64,000 nt of DNA from Phoronis australis. Its lineage: Eukaryota > Phoronida > Phoronidae. The position numbers were made by a program, and so were the translations under genes. Position 1 is the first letter of the stretch; each line of letters opens with the position of its first letter. Below, piece after piece: positions 48,527 through 59,950 of the stretch. The stretch spans positions 605,267 to 669,266 of the forward strand of contig NMRA01000091.1 in assembly GCA_002633005.1 (NCBI GenBank). The letters are read 5' to 3'. The notes beneath the pieces were generated by a model. It was not told where the DNA came from. It did not search any database and worked only from the letters and a program-made list of their open reading frames with translations.

Positions 48527-48668
48527 ATAAATATAGATTATTACATGGCGAAGTCGTTATATCCGTAACTCCAGAGCCCGAGACGATTTTGGAGAATTAT
48601 CTCCAAAATCCACGAGGGCTCTAGATAAGGGGGATAAAGACTGAGAACATGTAATGATCTATTTATAC
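48527..48668. mobile_element. Foldback MITE with central palindrome
   Basis: ATAAATATAGATTATTACATG faces CATGTAATGATCTATTTATAC. The centre is AGAGCCC...GATTTTGGAGAATTATCTCCAAAATC...GGGCTCT, a near-perfect 26-bp palindrome (48585-48610) inside longer arms. About 142 bp. Confidence 0.65.
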
Positions 48669-49210
48669 TACTTACTGAACGATGAACATTGCAATGAACC
48701 GATCTACCTTTCTCGACTCGCCTCGGCTTTTGTGACTACTTTCTATGTCAGAGGCCTGGGGTCGGAGGTCGTGACCTTTTAAAAAATGGCGAGATTTTCT
48801 TGTTAAAATGATGTTTTTACTTAAAACCAAATAAAATTGAAACAAAATAGAAATAAAGTGAATCTGTAAAATAATTTTTAAGCAACTAGTCTAGCTTACT
48901 TCGCATCGCTTTATGCTAAGCTTCCACCGTGAAAGTATCGTCTGCAAAAGTAGGTTACCAATGGTTACTGAGTATAATGTCCAATTTAAAAGATCCCGAC
49001 GACACGTTACTCGCATTCAAACTGGAGATCGAAGATTTACAAGTGAGAGAATATGTCATATGAATTTTACTGAATTAAAGATGTCGTTTATTGAAATTAT
49101 GCGTCTTATTTTTCATAGCGTATAAATGTCGGTAAAATGCCGTTTGCTGAACATGCGATTGTTGCACGTGCTCATTTAAGTATTCCATTTTCACATTCGA
49201 TGACGTCAGC

Positions 49211-49285
49211 TGCTGCGTGGTGCAGTGGTAAAGTCGACGACTCGAAACTCTTGCGGAGAAGGCTCGAAACCGGCCTCGGTTTCCC
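49211..49285 (+). repeat. tRNA-derived SINE head (pol III boxes)
   Basis: GTGGTGCAGTGGTA fits an A box and GGCTCGAAACC (49261-49271) a B box, at roughly tRNA spacing, but the segment does not close into a clean tRNA acceptor stem. It is followed by a 23-bp palindrome GTTATTTAACG-CCGTTAAATAAC (49294-49316) and a further TTATTTAACGG. Confidence 0.5.
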
Positions 49286-49756
49286 GCCAAAATGTTATTT
49301 AACGCCGTTAAATAACCAAATGGGTTATTTAACGGTTCTATTGGCCATTCGAGGCTGATATTATGGTATAATTGAAAGTATGGGCGAAGACGAACATTAC
49401 CTTTATTTTAACTCCTTCATAGCAGTAAAACATAAATTTGTGTTATCAAATTTTACTCAAAAGATATCCGCCTCCGACAGGAACACATTCCATTCCTCGG
49501 TATCGCATGTGGATAACCTCGTTCCTAATGTCTTGTTCTTCTCAGGTCCTCGATGTCTCGGTGAATTCTTTGGATTAGCTCGATCATGGCAGCTGGGGAG
49601 TCTGATATACTCTACATTACAGGAAACCCAACATTCACCAAACAGCCGGAGTGACGCTGTTTGTCTAATGTACATGTGCATGATTTAGGAAATGACGTAC
49701 GTATTCAGCAAGTTCAGATTGTAGGGGTACCGGAACCAGTGAGATCCAACCACACT

Positions 49757-49868
49757 ATCTATGCGCGCACCCAGCATAAAATGTAGGGGGGCTCGAATTT
49801 TTCGGTATGCGGACCTTTTACTGAAAGAAATCAACGAGGACTAAAAAAAAAAAAACGCGACCACTAGG
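49757..49868 (-). repeat. Dispersed repeat D, copy 2
   Basis: Inverted copy of 44878-44990: GCGCGCACCC, GGGGGGCTCGAATT, GGACCTTTTACTGAAAG, then a 13-A run and CGCGACCACTA. The A run and the GACC/GGTC blocks keep the order of the first copy reversed. Confidence 0.6.
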
Positions 49869-51083
49869 TTCAGGCCCGCGGTTTGTGCAACCGCGTCGAC
49901 TTCCCCGTGAATTTTGTGGACTTTCGTCGTTTACTCGGACTTTTTGTTTCACTGACGTGGACTCACTCGAGCTCCCCCCTGGGGGTGCGCCCATGTTGCT
50001 CAGCCTTTCGTTGGATGATCCGTCTGTGGTGACGATTTGGACGCGCGTTGTTGCCAGTAGCAGACTGGCTCTGGTTTATGCGTTTTATTTGGCTACTCTA
50101 TTTGTTTATTAGGAGACAGCACTTGATTGACATGACCTATGAGGACAGGCCAATGACGACATTGTTCCCAATAGAATACTAGAGAACATTTTCGTAGATT
50201 CCAGTATATAGTGATTCATACAGGACATTCTGGAGCCTAGCACATGTTTGTAAAATGACCTGATAGATTTGGGAAAGTTGTAGAATGTACTTGAATTGGT
50301 GAAACGTTCAACGTACACATAAATTAACGAGTGTTGAAGTGGTTCGAAGTTACTCAGCAGTTCATCACAATTCAAGGCTTCGCAGCACTGGCCAGAGCAT
50401 AAAACATACAGCCAGTGCCAGCTGATCCACGTGGTAAAATGCGATAGTTTCTTTAACATGACCTGGCGTTCCATTGGTTTGAAGTACCATTCAGTGCTTA
50501 AATTGTTTCAACATCAATGAGACCACAGTGAACAAGGTGGCCATGCTATGTTAAAAGTACCAGTGGCTGTAGTTGAGTTGTCTCCGTAGATCTCCAGCCA
50601 AAATTTCCTAATGGACACACTCTACAGGGATGCAGTCCAAAGTCAAGTTATTCGACTGCGACAGATTGGTAGAGTGCGACGTATTTTCTTCTGCTGATTG
50701 CTGTACTGTGTTTGGATTTTATTTGAACGTTTTCACGTGCGTGGGCAACCTGATTTAGCCTCGTTGCCCACAGATAGGATTTTTTTGAATTGGGTAAACA
50801 TACTCTATCTGGTCTTGGCACTCGGAGTCAGAGTTAGGTATCTGGCTGGCAGCCTTCTGTACCTAGCTCTGCGCAATACCTCAGTTTCCTCTCATTCTTT
50901 CTTCCGTGTGTCCCTGTGGATCTAAACTGTCTTCAGCATATCTTGTGGCGCTTTTGCATTGCCCACCAAAGATTATTAATTTTGTACATATTTTATCTTA
51001 TTTTCATCCCTATTCTTTGTATTTGTTTCCGACCCTGTTGCGCGTGCGCGATATTGACACCGGCACACACGGACCAGGCAGGT

Positions 51084-51221
51084 GTTCAGTAACGCTAGGA
51101 CCTACGCTAGGACCTGGTAAAAATCTGGCCAAAGTCACGTGTTCTCATTTGAAATACACGGCAATATCTCACGTAATCTCGTGAAGTCTTGCCTTTTAGC
51201 GAGGTTCTAGCGTTACTGAAC
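51084..51221 (+). mobile_element. MITE with GTTCAGTAAC termini (complete copy)
   Basis: GTTCAGTAACGCTAGGACCT at the left faces AGGTTCTAGCGTTACTGAAC at the right (one mismatch in 20). Interior matches 12839-12977 (reverse) and 8306-8370. 138 bp, no coding capacity. Confidence 0.75.
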
Positions 51222-53003
51222 GGTAGGCAGTATTTTCTATTTTATTCTGGTTATCCGTCGGAGCATAAATTGGGTGTAATTTCATTGCGCCGAGTCTGTT
51301 TGCATCACTAAAGGGCCTGGCTTAAGTTATCTGGAGCCTTATTTAGAGACCTTCATTCTACCTCGTATATCAAAATAGGCTATGTCAACTAGTAAAAGTA
51401 CACATATTCTGAAAGGAAAAAGATCAGAGATTATAAGAAATATGTTTTATATCTATGTGCCTCTATCATTATTACGTTACCTCCTTTTTAAGTCAGAATT
51501 TCATTTTAAGGAAGGTACGTTCATAGCCAAATAATCCCTTGTTCGATTTTAATGGAACTCTTTTTTAAATGAAAACTTCACAATTTACCTCAAAAACACT
51601 GTAAGGAATTTTCCATTACTCATTCAATTTTGTTCCTATTTCAAATTAACTCGCAAAACGTATGTGTGAGGTATTTTTCTGAAAAATAGCAGTCGTATTC
51701 GTCTATCTTACGTTTGGCAAAAACTAGTCGTTTACAAGGAAAATCCACAAGTGGTGAATAAATATTAAAATGGAAAGTTTCTGTGAAATTCACCGAGCCG
51801 TTTTCGAGAACTCGTGTTCCTAAGCTCAAATTAAATCATTTTGCCGAAGCCGAGGGAGTCATGATATCAAGAAACTAAGTGCGAAATGGACAACAGGTTT
51901 AGCAATTTGCTGTGTTAGAACACAAAATCACAGAGGCTGTGGTGCAGCAACTCCGATGACTTTCTCAACGGTCGTATGCATGCAGTCGCACAACTCCCTC
52001 AGAATACAAACTACATTATTCTTCGTTTTGCGCGGCATCTTTCTATGCTACAGTATGTACACCTCATTCACTATAATATGACGAAACGGTGAATGAATAG
52101 GACGGAGGGTACACGGAACTGGCGGTGGATGATTTGTTTTGAGTGACAGCCCTGTAATCTTTGACCTTGGATAAGTAGTAAACATGAATTTCCACGCTGT
52201 TGAAGGTGGTTTCACTAAATCTTTTTTCTCGTTATATGCATGGTACATATTTCGTATTAGAAATAACCCCGAGAATGAAAATGAGGTATTTTCTTGGCAT
52301 AAGTGAAATATAGTAAAAGTGGCCAATTTTTGTGAATAAGGTTTGAGATATCGTTTAATGGTCTGATTCATGGTCCAGGGCCATGCCTCTCTTGACTATG
52401 AACACCGGCACATTTTCGCGGGAACAAGTCGGTTATCAATCCGCTGTAAAAGGAGTCAAGTGGCATTGCAGCATCGGGGAAATTGTTGTACAGTGAGGTT
52501 CAGGTGTTGCGACTAAACATTTTTCGCATCTAGTTATCCACCTTTACGAATGGTCATGATCTTCATCTAATGTTTTACTTTGATTTCTATAATTCTCTAT
52601 CCTGTCCCAACTTAACTTTTGCACAAACATGCTCAATTCCTTCAATAGAGGTCGCTTTCGTCGAGGTGTTTTTGTTGTTTCTCTTGAATTAACTCGCATA
52701 TTTTAAGAGGAAAATTGATGCACTTAGTAAAAACAACAAAAATATAAAATGTTAAATAACCGGAGCCATAATTTTTACATTACCAGAATAAACAATTACC
52801 AGTTGTTTGTATATTTTGCAGTAACTTTGTATTGTATAAGAGTCCAGTGGTCTCACTGAGGACGGAATTCCATATTAAATATAACAGCACATAAACGACC
52901 TGTCAACTTTCTGGGCATTTCAGTTTACCGCGTTCTACTTTGACACATATAACATTGGTAATTGTCTGCACGTGTAATCAATTTACTTTTTGTGAAATTG
53001 CAG

Positions 53004-53018
53004 ATAGGCCTGATAAAG
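53004..53018 (+). CDS. Candidate 15-nt microexon of the vWA-like gene
   Basis: AAATTGCAG precedes and GTAAGAG follows a 15-base segment that is phase 1 to phase 1 and adds five residues (with the split codon, N-R-P-D-K). It fits the phase left by the donor at 47259. Splice signals are good but the match to this gene rests only on phase and strand. Confidence 0.25.
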
Positions 53019-53304
53019 GTAAGAGTTATTTACTTGAGTTTATTTACAAAATCACATGCACACATGTTATGCTATCATGAATTTCCAAAAGAGCCATCGC
53101 CAAGAAAGAACACCCATGGGGTCTATTTTAGGAAGAAGGTTTGAAAAGCCCAGATGGTCTCTTCTGGAATCATTTTGTATGCCGCGTTTATCAGAAATCT
53201 AACTTTTAAAAAATCCGCTCGGGTCCTGCGCAAAGGTTCTCCCAAGAGTTCCGTAAATTGCATTTGATGTACAAGTGAAGTTTTAGTTCAATTTAACACC
53301 TTGG

Positions 53305-53449
53305 TCCAGTTGCATAAAAGTTATACGCCGTATAGCAACAATGACCTCGCATTATCACGCGTCACGTTGCTATTGTTGAACAATGCACCTGACGTCATGC
53401 AACAATCAAACTTATCCAGCGGATAATTTTTGAAGCTTTATGCAACTCA
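53305..53449. mobile_element. Foldback MITE with AGTTGCATAAA ends
   Basis: CAGTTGCATAAAAG at the left faces CTTTATGCAACT at the right. Internal arms include GCCGTATAGCAACAATG and TTGCTATTGTTGAACAATG. About 145 bp. Confidence 0.55.
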
Positions 53450-53553
53450 GCCCTGACGACCACTAAATTGAAGTTACAAACTCAAGTAAAACACACAATT
53501 TCGAGTTCATATATGAACTTACAGTAACCACAGATGTGTTTTGTGTTTTACAG

Positions 53554-53723
53554 ATGCTCTTCGTTGTGGTATGTTATATGGTACTAAGTCAATTTATATG
53601 CGTTACTGCACTTCAACTTTACGAACGATCAGTTTTGGCTGTGATCTCCATGACTACAAAATTGACTATCGGTTTTGGTTTATTTTCGGATTTGCGGTTA
53701 GAAATACCAATGCTATCCAATGA
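53554..53723 (+). CDS. Candidate last exon, cysteine-containing 56-residue frame
   Basis: After TGTTTTACAG a phase-1 frame reads ALRCGMLYGTKSIYMRYC, with one more cysteine, ending ...RNTNAIQ and TGA at 53721. It can follow the microexon at 53004-53018 and the vWA-like exon in phase. I recognise no domain. The same frame is open a little upstream of the acceptor, so it could be chance. Confidence 0.25.
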
Positions 53724-54019
53724 AGTAATGTGTACTTGACATGTCGAAAAAGTGAAATCATCTTAGTAACAAGACTGTGCGAAATGAGGTGAGCGTGCGA
53801 AATATTAAGAATATTACTGTACTTAGCTGAAACGAGTTGTGCTATGGGTATGTAGCAACGATTCCGTATGACGTGACGGCGACAATTTGTAAAAGGTGGA
53901 GCCATTAACATTGTTGCGAAATTATTAAAAAAAATTAGTTTTGATGAAATCTGCACAACATTATGTTTGTAAATGGCTTGAATTTTATATTTCAGATAAG
54001 TACGGGAAGCCACTATGTA

Positions 54020-55075
54020 AGCTAATCAGAACATTTACCTGGCTAATTCAGCCCATACGCCTAAATCATATTCTTGATCACATACAAATGTTTCCTTTGT
54101 AAGCGTATGTATTGCTGCACTCGGCACATTGTGGCTCGGGTGGCTGCATATGCCTACATATAGCGCAAAAACATGTGACACAACACTTATTTATACAGGC
54201 ACCTATCCTCTGTGTAAGTGCATGTCTTAACTGCGTGTTTGTCCATTCTTAATAATTTTTTGTTCAGACAGTCGCCAGGTATCAATCGAAGTACATGTAT
54301 GTTCATTTACCAATCGGATGGAGATTTGTGATAAAGATATGGCTACTAGAAACCATTTTCCTAAAGCATTTTTTGTGAAAGACAGATGAGAGTGTCGATG
54401 GATTTCGAGTTAAAATGTTTGTCAACGGAAACTGTGTAAATATGAACACAAGTATTCTAACCGTTCAACTGAGCGAGCAGAATTTATTCCATTCCCAAAT
54501 CTGGCAAACGTCAAGAAATATCGAAGAAAAATGGGCCCGGGAGTGCCGGAGATTATACGACCAGTGCTGAACGTGAATCGTGTCAGTGGTAAAGTGTCAG
54601 CTGTATGCTTATATAAAAATACTCAGCAGGCTCAGATGTCATTTTTTATAAATTTCCAATAAAAGGCAGGAATAGCAAAATTGTACGCAGAATAGCCTGA
54701 GGGGACATAGTTAATGCTCGCTCAGGAGTAATCCAGGGTCGGTTACTTCACCAGTGGCAAGGCCTGCATCTTTTACCTCTTCTTTATGTGGTAACTTTTC
54801 CTGTTGCCTTTCCATTCCAACCTGTCTGAAAGCTCAAAATTGACCCAATTCCTGCAAATTCAATCTATCTGTGACCTACCTAGTTTAAGGAGTTCATTCA
54901 GGGCTGAGTTACATCAACAGAAAGGCGTTAGTTTGTCTTTGTGGAGAGAAATCTTGGCTTATGGAACAAAAATGAACCCAGTCCCACAATTCGACACCCC
55001 AATCTCCACTTAAGTGGCCGACATTTTACTGGAATAGGCAGGTAACTTGAGATCCAGAATATACAACCCAAACCA
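54020..55075. other. Region with no recognised gene
   Basis: AT-rich; short ORFs only. I see no domains, inverted repeats or splice-supported exons. Confidence 0.4.
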
Positions 55076-55544
55076 CCCGTTCCAATCGCCGTAACACCAT
55101 TCAAGAGTCTATTAAATGCAAGCCGTTACATGCTTGCAGCTCACTGTATTATATTACTACAATACATTACACACCATAACACTCTTCAACGAGTCCTACA
55201 TTCGTTTTTCAGTGAGCTCCAGGATCAAGTCTATGTTTACTCTTGTTGCCAAGATTTTCGCTTATGTTCAGGTTCGAGACTAGCAGCAAACTGTATTTCG
55301 GGCCGAATTTACAAAATGGCAGCCTCAGATGAAAGTACCGCTATCCCAGAGCTCTTATGTCTCGCGACTTCAAACTTTTTTTCTTTGCTCAAAGAAAAGG
55401 CCGTCTCATTGTGGGCACTGTGGCACTCGTTGAAGAGTGTTACGGTGTATAATGTATTATAGTAATATATTACAGTGAGCTGCAAGTATGTAACGTCTTG
55501 CATTTTGTAGGGTCTTGAATGCTGTTACGGCGTTTGGAACGGGT
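55076..55544. mobile_element. Foldback element with about 118-bp inverted repeats
   Basis: ACCCGTTCCAA...GCCGTAACA...TTCAAGA and CTTGCAGCTCACTGTA...CACTCTTCAACGAG at the left are mirrored by CTCGTTGAAGAGTG...TACAGTGAGCTGCAAG...TCTTGAA...TGTTACGGC...TTGGAACGGGT at the right. The 230-base interior has no recognisable coding sequence. No clear target duplication. Confidence 0.7.
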
Positions 55545-56028
55545 CCAACAGTCGCGTTTCATTCGCGTGACTGGCGATGTCGTGCGAGATCTTCATTTCT
55601 TTATGTGGGTGATCCTTTATGAATCCCCAATATTCCTCAACTGCTCGTGAATTTTCCAAAACATTTCGCTGAAAGAATTGAAACCAACCTGTGAAAGGTT
55701 CGTTGAATTATTATGAACTTTCAAGACATTGTTACAGCGTGTGATGTGATGTAGCCACAGGTGGCTTGCTGACATGACTAAAGGTTTGCGATAAGCAATT
55801 TTCCTTATAAATTTGTTTGTAATTCTCTCTGGCTTCGAAACCCAACATTTTTCTTCAAAAAGCCTTTCAGCTTTAAATGTTCAACAAAATTTACTGAACA
55901 GTCGTCTTCGTTGTATTGGCAATGACGGCTTATAGAACCAAAATTATTTAAATTGCCCACGATTTTGTATAGATACAGCTAATTTCTTGAGTCCGCTATC
56001 ACTGAAGAGGCCACCCTCATTTTAAATA

Positions 56029-56052
56029 TCATAATAATAATAATAATAATTT
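56029..56052 (+). repeat. ATA/AAT microsatellite
   Basis: About seven trinucleotide units (ATAATAATA...). Confidence 0.85.
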
Positions 56053-56059
56053 ATCAGCC

Positions 56060-58190
56060 CAAAGTTCGCATTGATGATTTGTTAGCAGCTATAAATCCTT
56101 TACACTTCATATCTTGAATACTATATATAATACGTAAACGGATCGTGGACCCGTTTTATGAAAGAAATGAAGTCCGTTCACGGCACATCACTATCAATGT
56201 TTGTTGTTTATGCCAAATGTTGATTCTGTCTTAAACATGACCGTAATCTTATGAAAATAGAAGTACCACCTTGGTGAACCGCTTTACTGAATTATTTGCC
56301 AATAAAATTTGAAAAAAAGACCGTCTTAGCTACGACCAGACTTCCCATCTCCGATAAAACGTGTCCCTTGTGTTTTGTGCTTGATTGCCCTTGTGTCGAG
56401 ATTACATTTTCTGATATTAACACTGTTTCAAAATGCTTCCAGCCGTACAACGACCTCTTGAGCCACTTCACCATTTGTCCACACAAGGTTTGTATTGCAA
56501 GATTTAAATCTGAATATTTGAAATTTCATCGAATTTGCTAGCGTAATAAATTGGGCGGGTTACGCTCTGTGTTTACGTCGTCAACCACTCATTTTACTAA
56601 CACCCTTTAACTGCTAGAGAATTTAGACAAATTCTCTGATATTGGGTATTTTCTTGTGCTTCAGTGACCAATAGTAGGACTGTAGAAGATTTTGATTTGC
56701 TTTTCTATCGGTAACCGCCTGCGGTTGAGTCTGTTATTAGTGCTAAAAGATGGAGGTAGAATGGTGAATTCCGTGACACGACGAAGACCTGTGTTTTGTA
56801 ATCTCCGTAACCTGTTGACTTGGTCCCGGCTCTTATAATGCATTACTAGATACCTCTCTTCCAATTTCTGTGCAGCAGCTCTCACAGCATTTGTAGGTGC
56901 GAATGTCGCCCTGTACATGAGTCATCGGTAGATGCAACTCATGTGTGCCAAGATGTTGCGCAAAATGATTAGTGGGGATTCCAAGGTTGGCTTTATTCGA
57001 TTTCCCACGTGCTTGTCTGCACTGAAATCACGAATCCAACGAGTAACTCACCGTGTCGCTTTATGCAAGCGTGCTAAAGAAGGCAAACCTGAAAAGTCAA
57101 AACCTTATGACGTAAGACACAGGTGTGGAGCGATAGAGGAGTATTTTAAAAAATCAGTGTGGTTCTACCTTACCAAACTCATACAATGTATTTAGATAAA
57201 TTGACCTATTGCCAGGCTTATGACTGACGGCTTAACCAACCAATCAAAACGCAGCATTCTCGATACACCTTCGTCTGCGTTTCCAAGCCGCCATTTTACC
57301 CGACAAACAATGTCGTTGTCGGTAAAACTTATTTTAGTCTATAGATAAAAAAATGTTTGACAAAATGGTGAAACGGTGTTGATATGGCGTGTGTAGTTCT
57401 GATTGCCGTTATACACCTAGAGAAGAATATCCCGTCATTTTTTTGGGCATTCCCTAAGCCGAAAAGTGTCGACTGTGAAAACGATGGATCAAACTGTGAA
57501 CGGCCAGACGACACACGAGCAGCTAAACATAACAATGTTGCTGGATTACTCGAAGGGTAAACACATATACATTTGTTCCAAGATACGTACTTTTCAGTTT
57601 GGTGGCTATACTGTAGGCCTATCTGATTTTGACTCCGGAGTTTCAATCGTGTGAGGGCCTCTGTCTCGGCATCAGCTGGATCCCAGCACAAGTCTAGCAG
57701 TAGTCCCCGGAAAGTTGTTTTTAAGGACATTTTTATTGTTTTTCATTTATTTCTACCTATAATGGACACCGTTCTGTGTCGTAGCACAGGTACAGTTTTT
57801 GTTATTCATATACCCGTTGGCTGGTGTTCAACTGAACTTCTCACCAAAATTGATGGATTCGATGGCACATGCTGGGAGGGCACTAAAGTACTGAAATCAA
57901 AGCATCGTTCGAGCTGTTGTCACGAAAAAATAAACAGTTGAATTACTTTTTGATAAGAACTTATAGTATACACTACGCCTGTAGCTATAAGGAGAGCTCC
58001 TTTTGTTGTTGTTCAAACACGATACGTGGATTTATGAAGCTTTAAAAAGCAATTTTAGTTATTTTTGTAAATGGACACTTTTTTCCACTACACCAGACTC
58101 GTCATCTTTTGTTACCATACCACAGCTTTGTGATCATGCTACGTTTAAAATTAAATGCGAAATACCTTTATGCAATGAAACTACAAAATT
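56060..58190. other. Region with no recognised gene
   Basis: It contains several medium ORFs (for example + 56932-57195 with basic residues, - 56661-56918) without recognisable domains or convincing splice context. Confidence 0.4.
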
Positions 58191-58198
58191 TATGAAGC

Positions 58199-58618
58199 CT
58201 AGCTTAAATGTCCACATCTTCGGGGTCTGTTAGCTAAGCTGAGAACTGTTTGTTCAAACCACTCCATGTACAAGTTGGCAAAGACTGGTGATAGTGGCGA
58301 ACCCATTGTCATTCTTTGTGTCTGCTCGTAGAACTTGTCTCGGTACTGGAAGTAGGTGGTATTGACACAGAATGTCACTAATTCCAGAATGGAGCCTGTT
58401 GGGATGTTTACATCCTCTGATGGCTTGTGGTCATGTTCTAATTTTGATCTGAGTAATGGGAGGATCTCTGATGTTGGTACACTTGTGAATAGGATTTCGA
58501 CATCAAAGCTCACCATGGTGTCATCTGGTGTAATGCTGACTGAAGACAACATGACACGAAGTGCTTCGGGTCCTTTACGTACTAGGCAGTTTTCCCAACT
58601 AGTGGGGATATGATGTTG
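58199..58618 (-). pseudogene. Penelope-like reverse transcriptase fragment
   Basis: The minus-strand frame carries VSFDVEILFTSVP (RT motif A, catalytic Asp), YFQYRDKFYEQTQRMTMGSP and LSPVFANLYMEWFE (motif B). These are signatures of Penelope-like element RTs. The frame ends shortly after NRPRRCG, before the YVDD motif C, and no GIY-YIG endonuclease is present. It is a truncated relic with an otherwise intact frame of about 140 codons. Confidence 0.65.
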
Positions 58619-58627
58619 TGGAGGAAT

Positions 58628-58775
58628 CTAGCATTTCTGTATATTAACATTCATTGAAAATATTTTCAGCTTTAAGCCGGTACAGAAAAGGTAAGTCCGA
58701 ACAACCGAACGCTCACTCTTACAAGATTTGATAATCTTTAGATTAAACCGTACCTATGTAGAAAATATCTTCGGA
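58628..58775 (+). repeat. Dispersed repeat E, copy 1
   Basis: TTCTGTATATT, AATATTTTCAG, GTAAGTCCGAACAAC and AATCTTTAGATTAAACC occur in the same order at 62505-62625. It abuts the Penelope-like fragment, so it may be part of that element. Confidence 0.5.
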
Positions 58776-59674
58776 TCTTTCAAGTCATGTAGAATGTACC
58801 AAAATAAAACAGGTTTCATAGTGTTCCTTACTGGAAGGATGTTTGGTTTGAAGTGTTGTACTGCAGTATGCGCGTTGGGAATGGCTGAGTAAATGGTCAG
58901 TTTATATTTAGAGTAACGTATATCCAGCCATGATTCATACTCTTTCAATGAACTGTAGAGGACTCTGCGATACTTTCAAAAGAAAAAGAAAGTTACATGT
59001 ATGTAAACAGTCAAAAATATTCGATTAACTGTCTCCAAGACACAATTTCTGTGGACAGTAACTTAAAACGCCCGTCTGTCAAAAGTGGTAAGAAAAATTG
59101 TATCGCAGGAACTTTACAAGTATGAAGATATCCTATTAAAATGTCTTCACGCTTATGATGTTATTGATTGACTAATATCCAATGACCAAAATAGTTAGGA
59201 GACCACATATACTGTTCTTGAATATATCATGTCATGCTTATTTTCCTTGTTTTTATTGTTTTCAACGTTTTGATAGATGAATGATGGTATAAAACTCCGC
59301 GCTATCATTTCTTGTCAAATACTTTGGAGTCGCCAGTTAAAGGCGAAGGCAACCTTTTTCCATGTCATTTTGAGCTAAAATAAGGTTGGTTGGTTATCCT
59401 AGACATATTTTTCACTTAATTACAGCTTTTCGTAATTTTATTAATTACTCGTCCGCTTTTCCGGAAGTGACGTTTTAGGAGGCAAGCGCTTCCCGCCACT
59501 TGGTTTTGCGTTGAGCTTACTGTGCGAATCTGTTCTATTCTACTTTTGTTTTGTGCTATTTTTCACCAATTGTCGCCACCACTTTCCATCGGCGAGTATT
59601 CTGCGGCAAGATAGGTTAGTAGAGAACTCAACTGCGTTGGATTTAGGGATTGTTTAGTGTGTTGTAAGCTGAAA

Positions 59675-59950
59675 ATGGCTGGAGTCGGTGACCCGTATCA
59701 CAGTGACAGTAGTGTGAGTGACGGAGACCTTGTTCACAGCAGTGGTGACGAGGAATTTTTTCACGGACATTCAGTGGGTGGGTACATGTTTGAGCCCGAG
59801 TACAACGAGGCAGAGTACACACAGGCACAGGCAGCTGTTGAGAGAAACGAGGCGGCTACTGAAGACAGACGTGGTGACACATCTTGGTGCAAATGCACTG
59901 TGTGCGTTGTTATGCCTACCTCAATTGAATGCTTGTGCTGTTCCGAGTTC
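59675..59950 (+). pseudogene. P2X7-like C-terminal-domain protein of the transposon, truncated
   Basis: From MAGVGDPYHSDSSVSDGD the frame runs through an acidic N-terminus and a repeat-like AEYTQAQAAVERNEAA to WCKCTVCVVMPTSIECLCC. This C-x-C-x2-C...C-x-CC cysteine cluster is characteristic of the zinc-binding domain shared with the P2X7 receptor tail and found in many transposon-linked invertebrate proteins. About 90 residues remain before the deletion junction near 59945, after which the frame is read through antisense transposase sequence and stops at 59986. Confidence 0.65.

Noticed and set aside
49211-49285. A functional tRNA gene
   Set aside because: The A and B boxes fit, but the acceptor stem does not pair cleanly, so a tRNA-derived SINE head is more likely.
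56932-57195. Basic 87-codon frame as a small gene
   Set aside because: It starts beside an opposite-strand ORF, has no recognisable motif and no promoter or polyadenylation context.
57329-57730. 133-codon minus-strand frame
   Set aside because: Composition looks random, with no domain or conserved motif that I can recognise.
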